A stretch of DNA of 64,000 nt from Trebouxia sp. TZW2008 (taxonomy: Eukaryota; Chlorophyta; Trebouxiophyceae; Trebouxiales; Trebouxiaceae): positions 372,001-436,000 of the forward strand of contig BDIU01000211.1 in the NCBI GenBank assembly GCA_002118135.1. Direction: 5' to 3'. The stretch's first letter is position 1. The number at the start of each line of letters is the position of its first letter. Under the pieces are notes generated by a model, which had not been told where the DNA came from, did not search any database, and worked only from the letters and a program-made list of their open reading frames with translations. Positions 10,701 to 20,600 of the stretch are shown here, in pieces. Both the position numbers and the translations under genes were made by a program.

Positions 10701-12775
10701 CTGCCTTGATGGTAGCAAACTTGTATTTGCTTATTGAGCTTTAGCCTGTCCTCTGCATAGCGCAGCAATTGGACATGACAGCATAGGATTTGGCAAGTTG
10801 CAGCGGGTGAGATCAAGTGTAAAGAGCTGCTTTTGCTTGCTGGGTTTTGGGCTGCCATCTGCATGGAATTTGCAGTGGCACAGTTCCTGCCCACTTGCGT
10901 AGGGTGAGTTACTAATGTCACCAATGTGTAGTGATTTTGGGTGTATATGGTAGACCTTGCAGCTGTGCCGTTGCGTTTGTGCCAGAGGCTTTGGCTTGCC
11001 CTCTTGAACGGGGCGAGCTGTGGCATAAGTCTGTTGTATGCAATGGCTGCTCCTTCTGAAGTGGGCAGTCCTGAGCCTATCGACCCAGACCCAGTGCATA
11101 GAGCGAGACGCTGTTGTTTTAAAGCGCATTGCGAGGTGCAGCTGCGTTCTTCATGAGTTCTTGAGATGGGCCTCCTCTGAATTTGAGCTTCATGGGCTTT
11201 GGCCTGCCCTCTGCACCAGGGGAGCAGCAGTAGCGTATGACAGACTGGACTGTGGCTGATTGCACAGGGGAACACACCGTTGTTATCGAGCGCCTGCAGG
11301 GTGCAGCTGTGCACAGTGTTGACTCCTAAACTGGGCCTGCTCACTAATCAAGGCTTTAATCTGCAGGTGGTGGTTGACATTGACGGGGACGGCAGCTTCT
11401 TGATGAACTGCCAGGAGCTAGCAACAGCCTTCATTGAGAAGCTAGACGTCAAATGCTTCATCCTGAATAATCAGCACCTGGGCATGGTGGTGCAGTGGGA
11501 GGATAGGTTTTACAAGCAAAACAGAGCGCATACGTACCTGGGCCACAGGGTGGGTCTTATTACAGCTGCAAAGCGCTGCATTTTAGACCCTTGTCTCGAA
11601 ACCTCTAGTGTCTTGAAATGCATGTGTCTCCAGCACACCTTCACTTGATTACTTGTCTGTGCAATTTGCAGAATGCAAACAGATCACTGACTTACCTGAT
11701 TGCACATGTGTCTTGCACACATGCTGTCTTGCACATAGGGTTGGGTGCTGCTGTATGCATTGCATGACACCAGCTCAGCATTCAGGCAACCAATCTGCTG
11801 CGATTAGGTGCTATAGAATGTTAGCATTACTCTCAGCATGTGCAGGCGTTGAGATTTTGTCATGGAAAATCACACCTGCTTGCAGCATCAGTCTGTACAT
11901 GATAAGGTTGAGCTGTGACTGAGCAAGGTGCAGTGTTGATACTTTTGAGCCTGGCTAGCTTGTTTGTGATGGAGGCAGTGACTGTGCTCAGTACAAATGG
12001 TGCAGGAAAGCACAGGACCAGACTGATTGGACACAACTGATTGCTCCAGTACGTACCTAGCTGAGCCTGCTGAGCACTGCCGCCTAGCACACATTTCATG
12101 AATGAAAGATTGTGCAGGATGCTGAGTACCACACATCGCATGAGATCAAGGACATCTACCCTGACTTTGTCAAAATGGCTGCGTCTTTCAGCGTGCCTGC
12201 CAAGCGTGTGTTGAGACCTGAGGAGTTGAGACCAGCAATCAGGTACAAGTCTGCTCTTATCCTGGTATGCTGCTGCATAGCATCGCAAAGCAGCGATTAC
12301 AAATTGTTTGTTGGGTGTTGATCATTTGGTGTGCAGTCATGTGGCTGCCCTGATTCAGAGCTTGTGCAGAGCTTGTGTGGCAGATGTAATTCAGCAGGGT
12401 TGCATGCTTTTGATCACCTGCTGTCCATTATCTGGTTGGTACCCAGGACGTCTGTTTGAGCACCATGTAGACTTGAGCCAATGTCTATCCACAGCAGATC
12501 TGTGTGCTCATCCAGTCTCAGAGCCTCATGTAACACGTGTGCCATGTGCGTGCATGCGTACTGTGCTTGTGCTACGGCCTTTCCAAAGCGTTTGGGATAA
12601 AGCTGCATCGTTCAGGCATGGTCGTATTTTATGCAGGGAAATGCTAGACACTCCTGGACCCTACCTGCTAGATGTCATGGTACCGCACATAGAGCACGTA
12701 CTGCCCATGATCCCTGGTGGTGGGTCGTACAAGGATATCATCACCAGTGGCGACGGCAGCATTGTCTATGGTTGA
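4724..12775 (+). CDS. Acetolactate synthase (acetohydroxyacid synthase) catalytic subunit
   Basis: This ThDP- and FAD-dependent enzyme condenses two pyruvates, or pyruvate with 2-oxobutyrate, as the first committed step of Val/Leu/Ile synthesis in the plastid. Ten exons chain in phase: 4724-4984, 5269-5531, 6195-6390, 7902-8048, 8596-8815, 9435-9577, 9880-10083, 11367-11549, 12118-12242 and 12637-12775 (626 codons plus stop). The start codon is not in these exons; the transit peptide must lie upstream (candidate 3785-3826). Landmarks are [20 protein letters not shown] with the catalytic Glu, [43 protein letters not shown], a ThDP motif of GDG-24 residues-NN, and [13 protein letters not shown]. 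Residues at the classical inhibitor-contact positions (Ala122, Pro197, Ala205, Asp376, Trp574, Arabidopsis numbering) are the usual ones. The Ser653 position reads Gly (MIPGGGSY). Several introns are stuffed with decayed copies of adjacent exons. Confidence 0.96.
5873..6130 (+). repeat. Exon echoes of acetolactate synthase exon 6195-6390
   Basis: Two decayed copies of the exon at 6195 (GGCAGGATCATCAAAGAGG...) precede it, starting near 5873 and 6052. The first aligns from the acceptor through the 'CAGCAACAGCTAGC' region with a gap in the middle. The second has an in-frame TAG soon after the acceptor. Both are followed by non-homologous intron sequence. Confidence 0.7.
7560..7700 (+). repeat. 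Exon echoes of acetolactate synthase exon 7902-8048
   Basis: Partial copies of the acceptor region ACCTGTTGCAGGCGCGCAAG occur near 7562 and 7641 (ACCTGTGCAGGGACGCAAGC, ACCTGTTGCAGGCGCGATAG). They are followed by a short, frame-broken likeness of the exon. A separate copy of the exon's 3' end plus donor is at 8108-8165. Confidence 0.6.
8108..8165 (+). repeat. 3'-end echo of acetolactate synthase exon 7902-8048
   Basis: The segment resembles the last ~55 nt of the exon including its donor: CCCTGACAATCATGACACAG then CAG|GTAC, compared with the true CCCTGACAATGATGACAGAG then CAG|GTAAG. It lies 60 nt downstream of the real donor, in the intron. Confidence 0.65.
8897..9088 (+). repeat. 3'-end echoes of acetolactate synthase exon 8596-8815
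   Basis: Two decayed copies of the exon end and donor lie in the downstream intron, at about 8897-8940 and 9025-9088. The second matches 'AACAAGGAAGCACATGTCAT' as AACAAGCAAGCACACATCAT and keeps GGTGAGCATATG at its end. Confidence 0.6.
10125..11270 (+). repeat. Array of seven or more exon echoes of acetolactate synthase exon 9880-10083
   Basis: The 1.28-kb intron 10084-11366 is largely made of degenerate copies of the 3' half of the preceding exon plus its donor. Anchors are variants of GGGCTTTGGGCTGCCTTCTG (near 10168, 10245, 10560, 10735, 10842, 10990 and 11190) and of GACTCTGGCCGACCGCACAG followed by GTGAG (near 10300, 10465 and 11245). Copies carry stops and indels. This array produces the spurious 225- and 132-codon minus-strand ORFs seen here. 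Confidence 0.8.
12004..12095 (+). repeat. Dispersed repeat, copy 1 (in acetolactate synthase intron)
   Basis: About 90 bp are shared with 49161-49250 in the same orientation: both contain GGAAAGCACAGGAC, then CTGATTGC, ACGTACCTAGC, GCCTGCTG and CTAGCACACATT in the same order with small differences. The two loci are introns of unrelated genes, so this is a dispersed element (possibly a SINE or other TE remnant) and not an exon echo. I see no tRNA-like promoter boxes. Confidence 0.6.
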
Positions 12776-13880
12776 TGCATCACCATCACAACTGATTGGT
12801 GTTTCATTTGTCAGCATCCTCAGAGCAGCCAGCTAGGGCTAAAACCGCTTTGCCATCTTGTTCACGCTTTCAGTCTTCTCAGCTCTTTTATTTGATGCGT
12901 GATGCTTAACGTGCAGTCATTGACATTGCATTGCAGTGTATACTTCGTGAAGTTGGTGTTTCGTTCATGTGTTTGGTTACAAGTTTGTGCAGTGCCTTGC
13001 TTGATCATGACCTTTACAGCTTACGTTCCGTTTGACAGTGTCCTTCACTGTCTTCAAACTAGGAGTAAACATTAGGTGATTTGTAGAGCAGTGTATGGTG
13101 CCGTGATAGCCAGGTCCCTTCCATACAAGGCTTGCTTGGCACTCTAACATGTGCCATAGCCATCATGATGCTGTTCGCTTGACACGCCTGTAGCCTTGTA
13201 CACAACTGCAACACCTCAAGCTGTACTGCATTGCTGTAGGGCAAAATTGTTCCTGTTGCAGGTGTTATAAGCTGCATCATCATAAGCTTGCATGAAGAGT
13301 GCTGTGTAACGGGGCGCATGAAAAGGGTATGCTAGCTACGTGTCAGAGAGCCAATTAAGTTTGCCCTGTAACATGCTGCAGACATTTGTCCCTACAGTGT
13401 ACATGTGCATGCTAATTATGGACACTCTTGCAATGCCTTGCTCTGATGCATCGTTCAGCCAGCATGCTTTGCTTGGACACACATCACAAGAGCAGAAAAT
13501 TCAGGACATACAGAAGCATTGATTGCTGGCTGAAGAGGCAGCACAATGCCATGACCTTAAGGACCGACCCAGCTTCGCCTCGTTGTCAAATTGGCAGCTG
13601 CTTGGGCACGTATTCTTGCACAATCAGCTGACAATTGCTTGGTCGCTGAAGGCTGTTCATACTCATCTTGTTGGCGGCATTGACATGGCAATTTCACGTG
13701 CTGACGTGCTTTGCTGACAAGCAGGAAGCCATGCTGTCCTGTGAGCCATAAGACCGAAATTATGGCGTAATTTAACGCTTCCATACGCCCCAAGACAGCT
13801 GCAGCTGCGCATTCTGCACGATCCCCTTGCGCTTTTGTTGACCTGTCTGCCTCCAACGTATCTCTCTTCGCATCGTCAGC
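12776..13880. other. Intergenic, 3' flank of acetolactate synthase
   Basis: No exon is recognisable in this 1.1 kb. It contains the 3' UTR of the upstream gene and, near its right end, a more GC-rich stretch expected to be the promoter and 5' UTR of the membrane-protein gene starting at 13881. A TGTAA, the common green-algal polyadenylation signal, occurs near 13371 but is far from the stop. Confidence 0.5.
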
Positions 13881-14925
13881 ATGATGAAAAAATTCGGCAA
13901 CCGTGGCGGGGCATCCCGTAGCGGAGCGCAGATAGGCGTTGGCGCTCTTGTGCTCGGATTTGTGTTCCTGTCATGGTGTGTGCTGGTCGGAGGGTTGTCC
14001 GCCGTGCAGCATCGATGTAAGTCACGTTGCCGCATCTGAGACATTTGACTACATGTGACGGGCAGCTGTCGACCGCTTTGCTTGTGTTTCTGCAGCTAAC
14101 ACCAACAATCAGTTTGAGTTCGAGTGGTGGGTGAGCATCTCGACGCTTGCTTTCGCCGCACAGCTTCAACTTCGCAGGGCAATCTTGAAAGTATTGATGT
14201 AACTCCTTTTGCTGCGCAGATCATCTTCTTTGAGCTGTTCCTGGTGTTGACCGCTGCCATCGAGCTGTCGGTGAGGCTTTGGCCCGTCCAGCATGCATGT
14301 ATATTGCAGTGCACGCGTGCGGGGCGACAAAGGTGCATCACATCCAGTTCTGGAAGTAGGACGATACATGTTGTGCTGCAGGGGTTCCGCAGAGGCCACT
14401 CTGGTTTGGTCGCGCTGAAGGCCGTCAACACCGCCTTGATCATGCTGTACTGCCAAAGTGAGTTTGACTGCAAATGTTCTGTGTGCTGTCATCCTTGCCA
14501 GCTGCTGCCGTGTGCATCTCTGCCCCTGCACCAGTGAGAAAATGTCTAAGCTGTGCATTCACTCTATGGCGTGACTAGCCAAGACTCCGTGTACACAGCC
14601 ATCAGCAACTATCTTATAAGAGTGAATACCTCCAATCAATGCTTGAACAATGTGTGCTGCTGCAGACTGGAACAACAACCGCCGCAACACCGCAGTGTAC
14701 GGCGCTTACGGCATCAGAGCAGTCAGAACTGTCTTTGCTGGTTTCATCCTCCTCGCAATCTCCAATGCGTTGTTGATACTAACAATAGGAACAGAGCCTG
14801 CTGTGGATGACCACTCAGCACGCACTAGTGCTCCTGTCGCCTCTGCACCTACCGGTGTGCAAAGCACCAGGACACTTGGCGCATCAACTGCCCCTCTGGC
14901 AGGACAAGCCCAGACAGTTGTCTGA
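13881..14925 (+). CDS. Four-helix membrane protein, tandem copy A
   Basis: Five exons (13881-14016, 14096-14130, 14220-14270, 14382-14457, 14666-14925) encode 185 aa. Four hydrophobic segments are visible: about residues 18-42 (GVGALVLGFVFLSWCVLVGG), 56-74 (WWIIFFELFLVLTAAIELS), 80-98 (GLVALKAVNTALIMLYC) and 120-142 (VFAGFILLAISNALLILTI). A short basic N-terminus precedes them and an Ala/Thr/Ser/Pro-rich tail ends AGQAQTVV. The four-helix layout is reminiscent of MARVEL/CASP-like proteins, but I do not recognise the family and assign no function. The neighbour at 15790 is a paralogue with identical internal exon lengths. The start is the first ATG of an ATGATG pair in a GC-rich 5' region. Confidence 0.75.
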
Positions 14926-15789
14926 GTTAGCTAACTTAGTTTCAGCTGCTTGCTAGCAGCTCAATATTGAGCTGCTTCACAGCTCTTGTATCAACTGCTT
15001 AGCCGCAGCAGGAATGCTGTACAATTGCAAGAGGGGGCCTGCTTCCAGCATGACATCATTGGTCACTGAACCTAATCTGCCAAGAACAGATGAAACTTAG
15101 CTATTCTTTTGCCTGTTTGATTAGACCTTTTGAGTGCTGCTTTGTACAAAGTGCTGATGTGACATCTTTGGGAACTTGCATCTTTGCTGGCAGGGTTGCT
15201 ATGCTTGCTCTGAGACATCACTGAATGCTGTTGGCATAGCCTCTACACCGCTTGTCAGCTGTTTAGATTGTTTGAGATTTTGATTCTTCCTCAGTTGATA
15301 TGTGTGTAACGATTTCTCGTAAACTGATTCATTTGACCAGACTCTACTTTGTTGCTTGCAAACAGGCATGTTTATTATTAACTTCATGACCCATATTTTA
15401 TACATAATATCATGCTGAGATGTCTGGCAACACATCTCATTCGTCGTGTTCAGCGGCAAGGCTTATGAGTCTCCATCGAGATGGCATGGGAGTGCAGTCT
15501 GCAGGCCTACTCTCGACTAAGCAGGAGCACGGTCCAGGCTGCAGGACCTGCAGCAAAGACAAGCTGCGGATTTACACAGGCTAGCAGGCGGCCTTGTGGT
15601 GAGCTTTGCAGTGAGCTTTGCCATTGTACTCAACTCGACATCACCTGCCACTCCTGAGTTCAGATGCGGCAGAGGTGACTCAACGAAAAAACGCTTGCTT
15701 TGAATTCCGCAAGAGCTGTTGATCGGGCACAGCGCTACAGGCACCCGCAACCAGCATCTTCGCAGTGCTCGCTGCTGCACATCGCGACC
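14926..15789. other. Spacer between the tandem membrane-protein genes
   Basis: No exon is recognised in this 864 bp. It holds the 3' UTR of copy A and the promoter/5' UTR of copy B. The ~100 bp before 15790 are more GC-rich, as before copy A. Confidence 0.45.
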
Positions 15790-16829
15790 ATGGCTATGGT
15801 TAGACATAGCAAGGGTCATCTCGGAGCTGGAGCGGCAGTGCTTGCGTGCATTTTCCTCTCGTGGCTTATTCTTTTGGCTGGTATTGCTGCCTGCCAAAGA
15901 CAAGGTAGACCGCTCTTACATTCAAGGCAAATCAATCTTTTCAAAAACTCTGGTCTCGACTTACAACTTGTGTGCCTCTGCAGTCCTAGACAAGAAGTCT
16001 CTTGAGTTCGAGTGGTGGGTAAGTGCCATTCCTGGTTTGACTCCAGCTCAAGAGCGCCACAAACTTGCGCTTCCAGCTCAAGTCCCAAACTGACTCGATC
16101 TTTGTGCTGACGCAGATCATAGCCTTTGAGTTTCTGCTGGTGCTGCTTTCCGCAACCCACCTATCGGTGAGTTCTGCATTGGTGCAGCAGATCGTGTTTG
16201 ATCCCAGTTTGTGTTCATACAACAATCATGCAAGCATCGCTAGCATCAGCTTGACACCATGTACCAAACATCAACGCTGCTTGCAGGGATATCACAGGAG
16301 TCATGCTGGACTTGTGGCTTTGAAGGCTGTCAACACTGTCCTCTGCATGGTATATGCACAGAGTAAGCCAACATGCTTTTGTTTTGCTGATAGTCGAAGT
16401 GTTCAGCTGACTCCTTTGCAGCAATCACATATGACATGAAAGCCCTACAATGCAGATGCAAACACCAGCACATGGAACTGACACTTGCTTTCATGCCTTC
16501 CTGCAGTCTGGAACAAGACATACAGGCAGGGTGGCACAGAGTTTGCCACCGCGCTTGGGTTCTACCCCACCGGCGGTGATGTGGCAAATGTGTCAAACGT
16601 GACACCCCACCGCATCGACGCTGCTCTTGCGGGTTTCGTCCTGCTGTCCATCTTCAACACAATTCTGCTGGCCGTTCTTGGCACTGCACCAACTGTGGCT
16701 GCAACCGCCTACAACAACCAGGAAGTGAGGTCCACAAGAGGCGCGCCTGTTGGCACTGGTGCAGTCGCTGCCCCTTACGCCACTACTGCTGGAGCCCCAG
16801 TTGCTGGTGCAGGCCAGACTGTAGTTTAA
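15790..16829 (+). CDS. Four-helix membrane protein, tandem copy B
   Basis: Five exons (15790-15904, 15984-16018, 16116-16166, 16287-16362, 16507-16829) encode 199 aa. The second to fourth exons are exactly 35, 51 and 76 nt, the same as in copy A, with the same phases, so the pair arose by tandem duplication. Shared landmarks are FEWW at the second exon end, the third-exon helix (IIAFEFLLVLLSATHLS), the SGLVAL/HAGLVAL-KAVNT helix and a tail ending AGQTVV. Copy B carries a ~20-residue insertion after the fifth-exon WN motif. The first donor (CAAG|GTAGAC) is weaker than the rest, so the first exon's 3' end is the least sure part. Function unknown. Confidence 0.75.
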
Positions 16830-17624
16830 ATGCTGACAACAAACAGTTGCTGATCATGATTGTCATGCCTGTTTGAGCCATATGACATAGCCTTGATGAC
16901 TGATGTTGACATAATGCTATGCAAGTATTTGATGATTGTGACAATGTGAGCTGCTTGATCAAGCTTGTGTTTGTCTTGATACAGCATCTGATTGTCAAAC
17001 ATTTGAAATTCCACTCTTCAAGGGCAGAGCTCCGTGTGCATCACATGGAAAGGTCAGGACAAGTTTTTGAAAACTTGACCTTGAAATTGTGCCTGCTACC
17101 GGCTCTGCATGTGCGCAAGCTGTGTTGCATGGTCTCAGCAAAGTCCTAGGCGCTTCAGACATAATAAGCCAGCAGCTATCATAGCTGCTATCATAATGCA
17201 TCATCATGAGCATGATGCTCATACAATCAACTTGAGTTCATCTGCAAGCTTGCAAATACTGCTAGGCATGATGCGCCAGCATTGCCACAGTCAAAAGCCA
17301 CTGCAGCCACGCACTTTTGGTGTTCGGCCAATGCGGGTTGCACCATGTAGACATGACAAACAAACACCCAGCTCAGGGAAGCTTCATCTTTTTCCACTCG
17401 AGTATGCAAAGCAAAGCTTTGCGAACGACAAAGCATATGCTCCTCTGAAGATTGCTGTGGCTATCAATGTTGTCTCGCCCTGGGGCGTTTCGGCAATCGG
17501 CTCAACTGCAGGCAGGTTGCCCTACAGACAGTTGCGCTTTCAGCAGGCCGACCTCGAATCTTGCGCGCCTGGCCGGCGAAGAGTCGCGACAGACTTGACG
17601 CAAGCAGTTTGACGCGTTGCAGCC
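16830..17624. other. Intergenic, upstream of the HAT-repeat gene
   Basis: No protein-like exon is recognised. The last ~200 bp before the ATG at 17625 are GC-richer and are the expected promoter/5' UTR. A local CAT/ATG-rich stretch lies near 17185-17220. Confidence 0.4.
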
Positions 17625-20600
17625 ATGACTTCCGTCCTGTGTACTGCGCTGCGTCACTTCAGAGCAGACAACACTTGTCAGCCGCAGCGCGCTCACACGA
17701 TACAACACCATGTCAAGGTTGGCAGGCAGCTTGCGCACAGGTGCATCTGCGCAGCTGGGACTCTGCTTGAGCCTACGTCCCTCAGAATACCCAAGAAAGT
17801 GACTGTAGACGATGCACAGCGCGGGTGGTATGCACGCGCCAAGAGTCTCGCTGCAGACGGTGAGCCTTCAACGCCTATCACTGGCTTGGCTGCTAGGCAT
17901 CTGCCTGCCTGAACGTCGGCGTCCCTTGCAGGCAAAGTTGAGATTGCTCTGCGTGAGGCGCATAAGGGCTTAAGACTGTGGCCAACAAACAGCCATTTGG
18001 CTTTTCTAGCTGCCAATATGGAAGCAAAAGCAGGGCATGTGGACAAGGCCAGGAGGCTGTATGCTTTAGCTGCAAAGCATGGGGTCAATACAATAGCCAT
18101 TCAGGTGCTAAATTACCTTTCATCTCCTCAAGCACTCATCAATTGTCCCTAGCTAGCAAGCCAGCAAGCAAGCATGAACAGTATGAATGGCGACAGCACA
18201 CATGGCAAGCCAATCCAGCATTTTCTCAATGCTCGATTACATGCTGTCTACAATCATCAATTGGCCTGTTAAAGTTTGACAGTATCTTCTCACAAGCAAG
18301 TGGTTATTGCAAGCCTTCCTATCTTGGACAAGAGATGATTTGCAGACATTTGTCATTGCTCATGTAGGCCTGGGCAGGCTTTGAGGTCAAGCAGAGATGT
18401 TATGCCAAAGCATATGACCTGTTTGCTGAGGCATGCTTTCTTGAGCAAGGAAGTGATCGAGCTGACAGAAGGGCATCACTTCTCAAGGCTTGGGCTGATG
18501 CAAAAATGCTCCAGGGTGATTTGTCTGGAGCCCGTGAGCTATATGTTCAAGCCATAGAACTGGAGCCAGAAAACGTCAAACTCATTGGGGTGCGTAACAC
18601 TGTGCTACAGTTACAGTGCTTGCAGTATTCACTACATGAAGCCTCTATGAGGAAGGCTGGTACATTCAAAAGATTTAACGCGCTTTGCTTGATGGATGCA
18701 GGCTATAGCGCGACTGTATGAGAAGCAAGGCAAACCGGAACATGCTTGCCACTGGTATCAGAAAGCCCTAGTCATTGATCCCGCATCTGTCAGCACCTAT
18801 CAGGTATGACTTACAAGCCTTTTCTTCTGACATTGCTGGCCTGGCAAGACAGGACTAGGGTCACCCACACCTAGCACCTGTGCTAAAATGCCTGACGTAC
18901 TACAATACTCTGATAGTTATCATGATTGTCATTGCCATGTTCTTCTCATTATTCACAGCATCAAAATGATGGTTATTATCATGTTGCTGACTGTTTTCAG
19001 GCCATTGCACTGCTGGAGTGGCACAATGGGCACTACAGAGCAGCGCAGGAGCTGTTTCAGACTGCCATAGACAAGTGTGGGCCCCATGCCCCCATCTTCA
19101 ATGCGTGGGCCCATATGGAGGTGGGTTCTGTTCCTTCTTTGTACCAATTGTTAATTTCCAGTTTTGCAAGGGAAGAGCAAAGGTTGTTCTCGTTTCTTTG
19201 TTTCAGGTCCATCTTTTGGTCAATCTTGTAGTCACATTACTACTTTGAAGCACCTTGCAAACTCCCCAATTTCATATTACGCGCGCAGCATGCGTATTGC
19301 TGCGTTAACAGATGTAGCTGAGCCCAGCTCTGCAATTTCTTTTGTTCCTCAAGAACCATCAAAGAAAAGTCAAAAATGTACACAAGCCCAGAAAAGTAAA
19401 TATCACAAACTTATCCTTAATCGCAGGCCAGTAGATCCTGCCGCAACAGAGCCAGGTCTCTGTTTGACCAAGCTCTAGAGGTTGATCCCACCCATATCCA
19501 GTCTCTGCTGGGCCTAGGGTTGATGGAGGCCAGGGCTGGCAATGTGGACCGCGGTCTCACTCTTTTGCAACAGGGACTTAGACTGCAGCCCGGCAACAAG
19601 CAGATCAGGCATTGCATTGCTCAGTGGCAGCGAAAGAATGGGGACAAAGAGGTACAGCCAGCTCCATTCATGGTGAAATGCATCCATAACAGCATGGTGT
19701 TGGCTTTGAATTGCGCTTCAGGACTTTCAATTGCGATAGGCTTTCTGCACACTCCTCTATTACACACATGACCTGTGGATTTGTATCAGAAGGCAGAGCA
19801 CGATCTGTGAATATTGGTCCACAGTGTAGAGCATGGTCGTCTTATTGCAGTCTTCTTGCATGCAATCCATTGTTGTGCCTCAAGCCATACCTCCACCACT
19901 TTGTGTGCTGTTCCTCAGGATGCCAAGGCCGAGCTTCACGCTGTCCTGGCGCAAGACCCCAGCAGCAGCCACGCCTGGCACACCCTGGGCCAGATGGCTG
20001 AGGAGACTGGTGACTTGACTCAGGCGGTGCACTGCTTCTCTCAGGGTCTCCGCAGCTCAGGTATTGCACCTCAATCAATGCACCTGCCTGCAACATGTGT
20101 GCTCAAGACATCTGGCCAGCTGTCAGCAGGCTTGCCTGGCACACCCTGGGCTAGATGGCTGAGAAGACTGGTGACTTGACGCAGGCAGTCCACTGCTTTT
20201 CCCAGGGTCTCTGCAGCTCAGGTGTGTGACTGCATTCACAAATGCAAGACTGAATTTTGAGTTTTAACTACAACAGCTGAGAAAGCCTTTGCACCCAGGG
20301 TTTGACAAAACCAGCGTGCAAGGTGGATCGTGAGCAACATCGGGCTCACACACTGAGTGAACTGGCGGCGCCACTGATGCAGTGATTCTCTCCTGCTGTC
20401 ACTTTGCACACTCATACTGTTTGCATGTTACAGATCCTGTTGCCCTGTTTTGGAGACAGCAGGAATGGCAAACCAACATAAAAAGGAGGTCAGTTGGACA
20501 TTGTCAGAGGTGTACCACTATGAGAGGTTCCAGAGGGTCTCACATGCTGATGCTGTACGTTGGCTGCAGATCTGGCACCCTGTTGTGCTATGAGGGCCTG

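Noticed and set aside
10667..11344. 225-codon open frame on minus
   Set aside because: It lies entirely in an acetolactate synthase intron and is produced by the exon-echo array.
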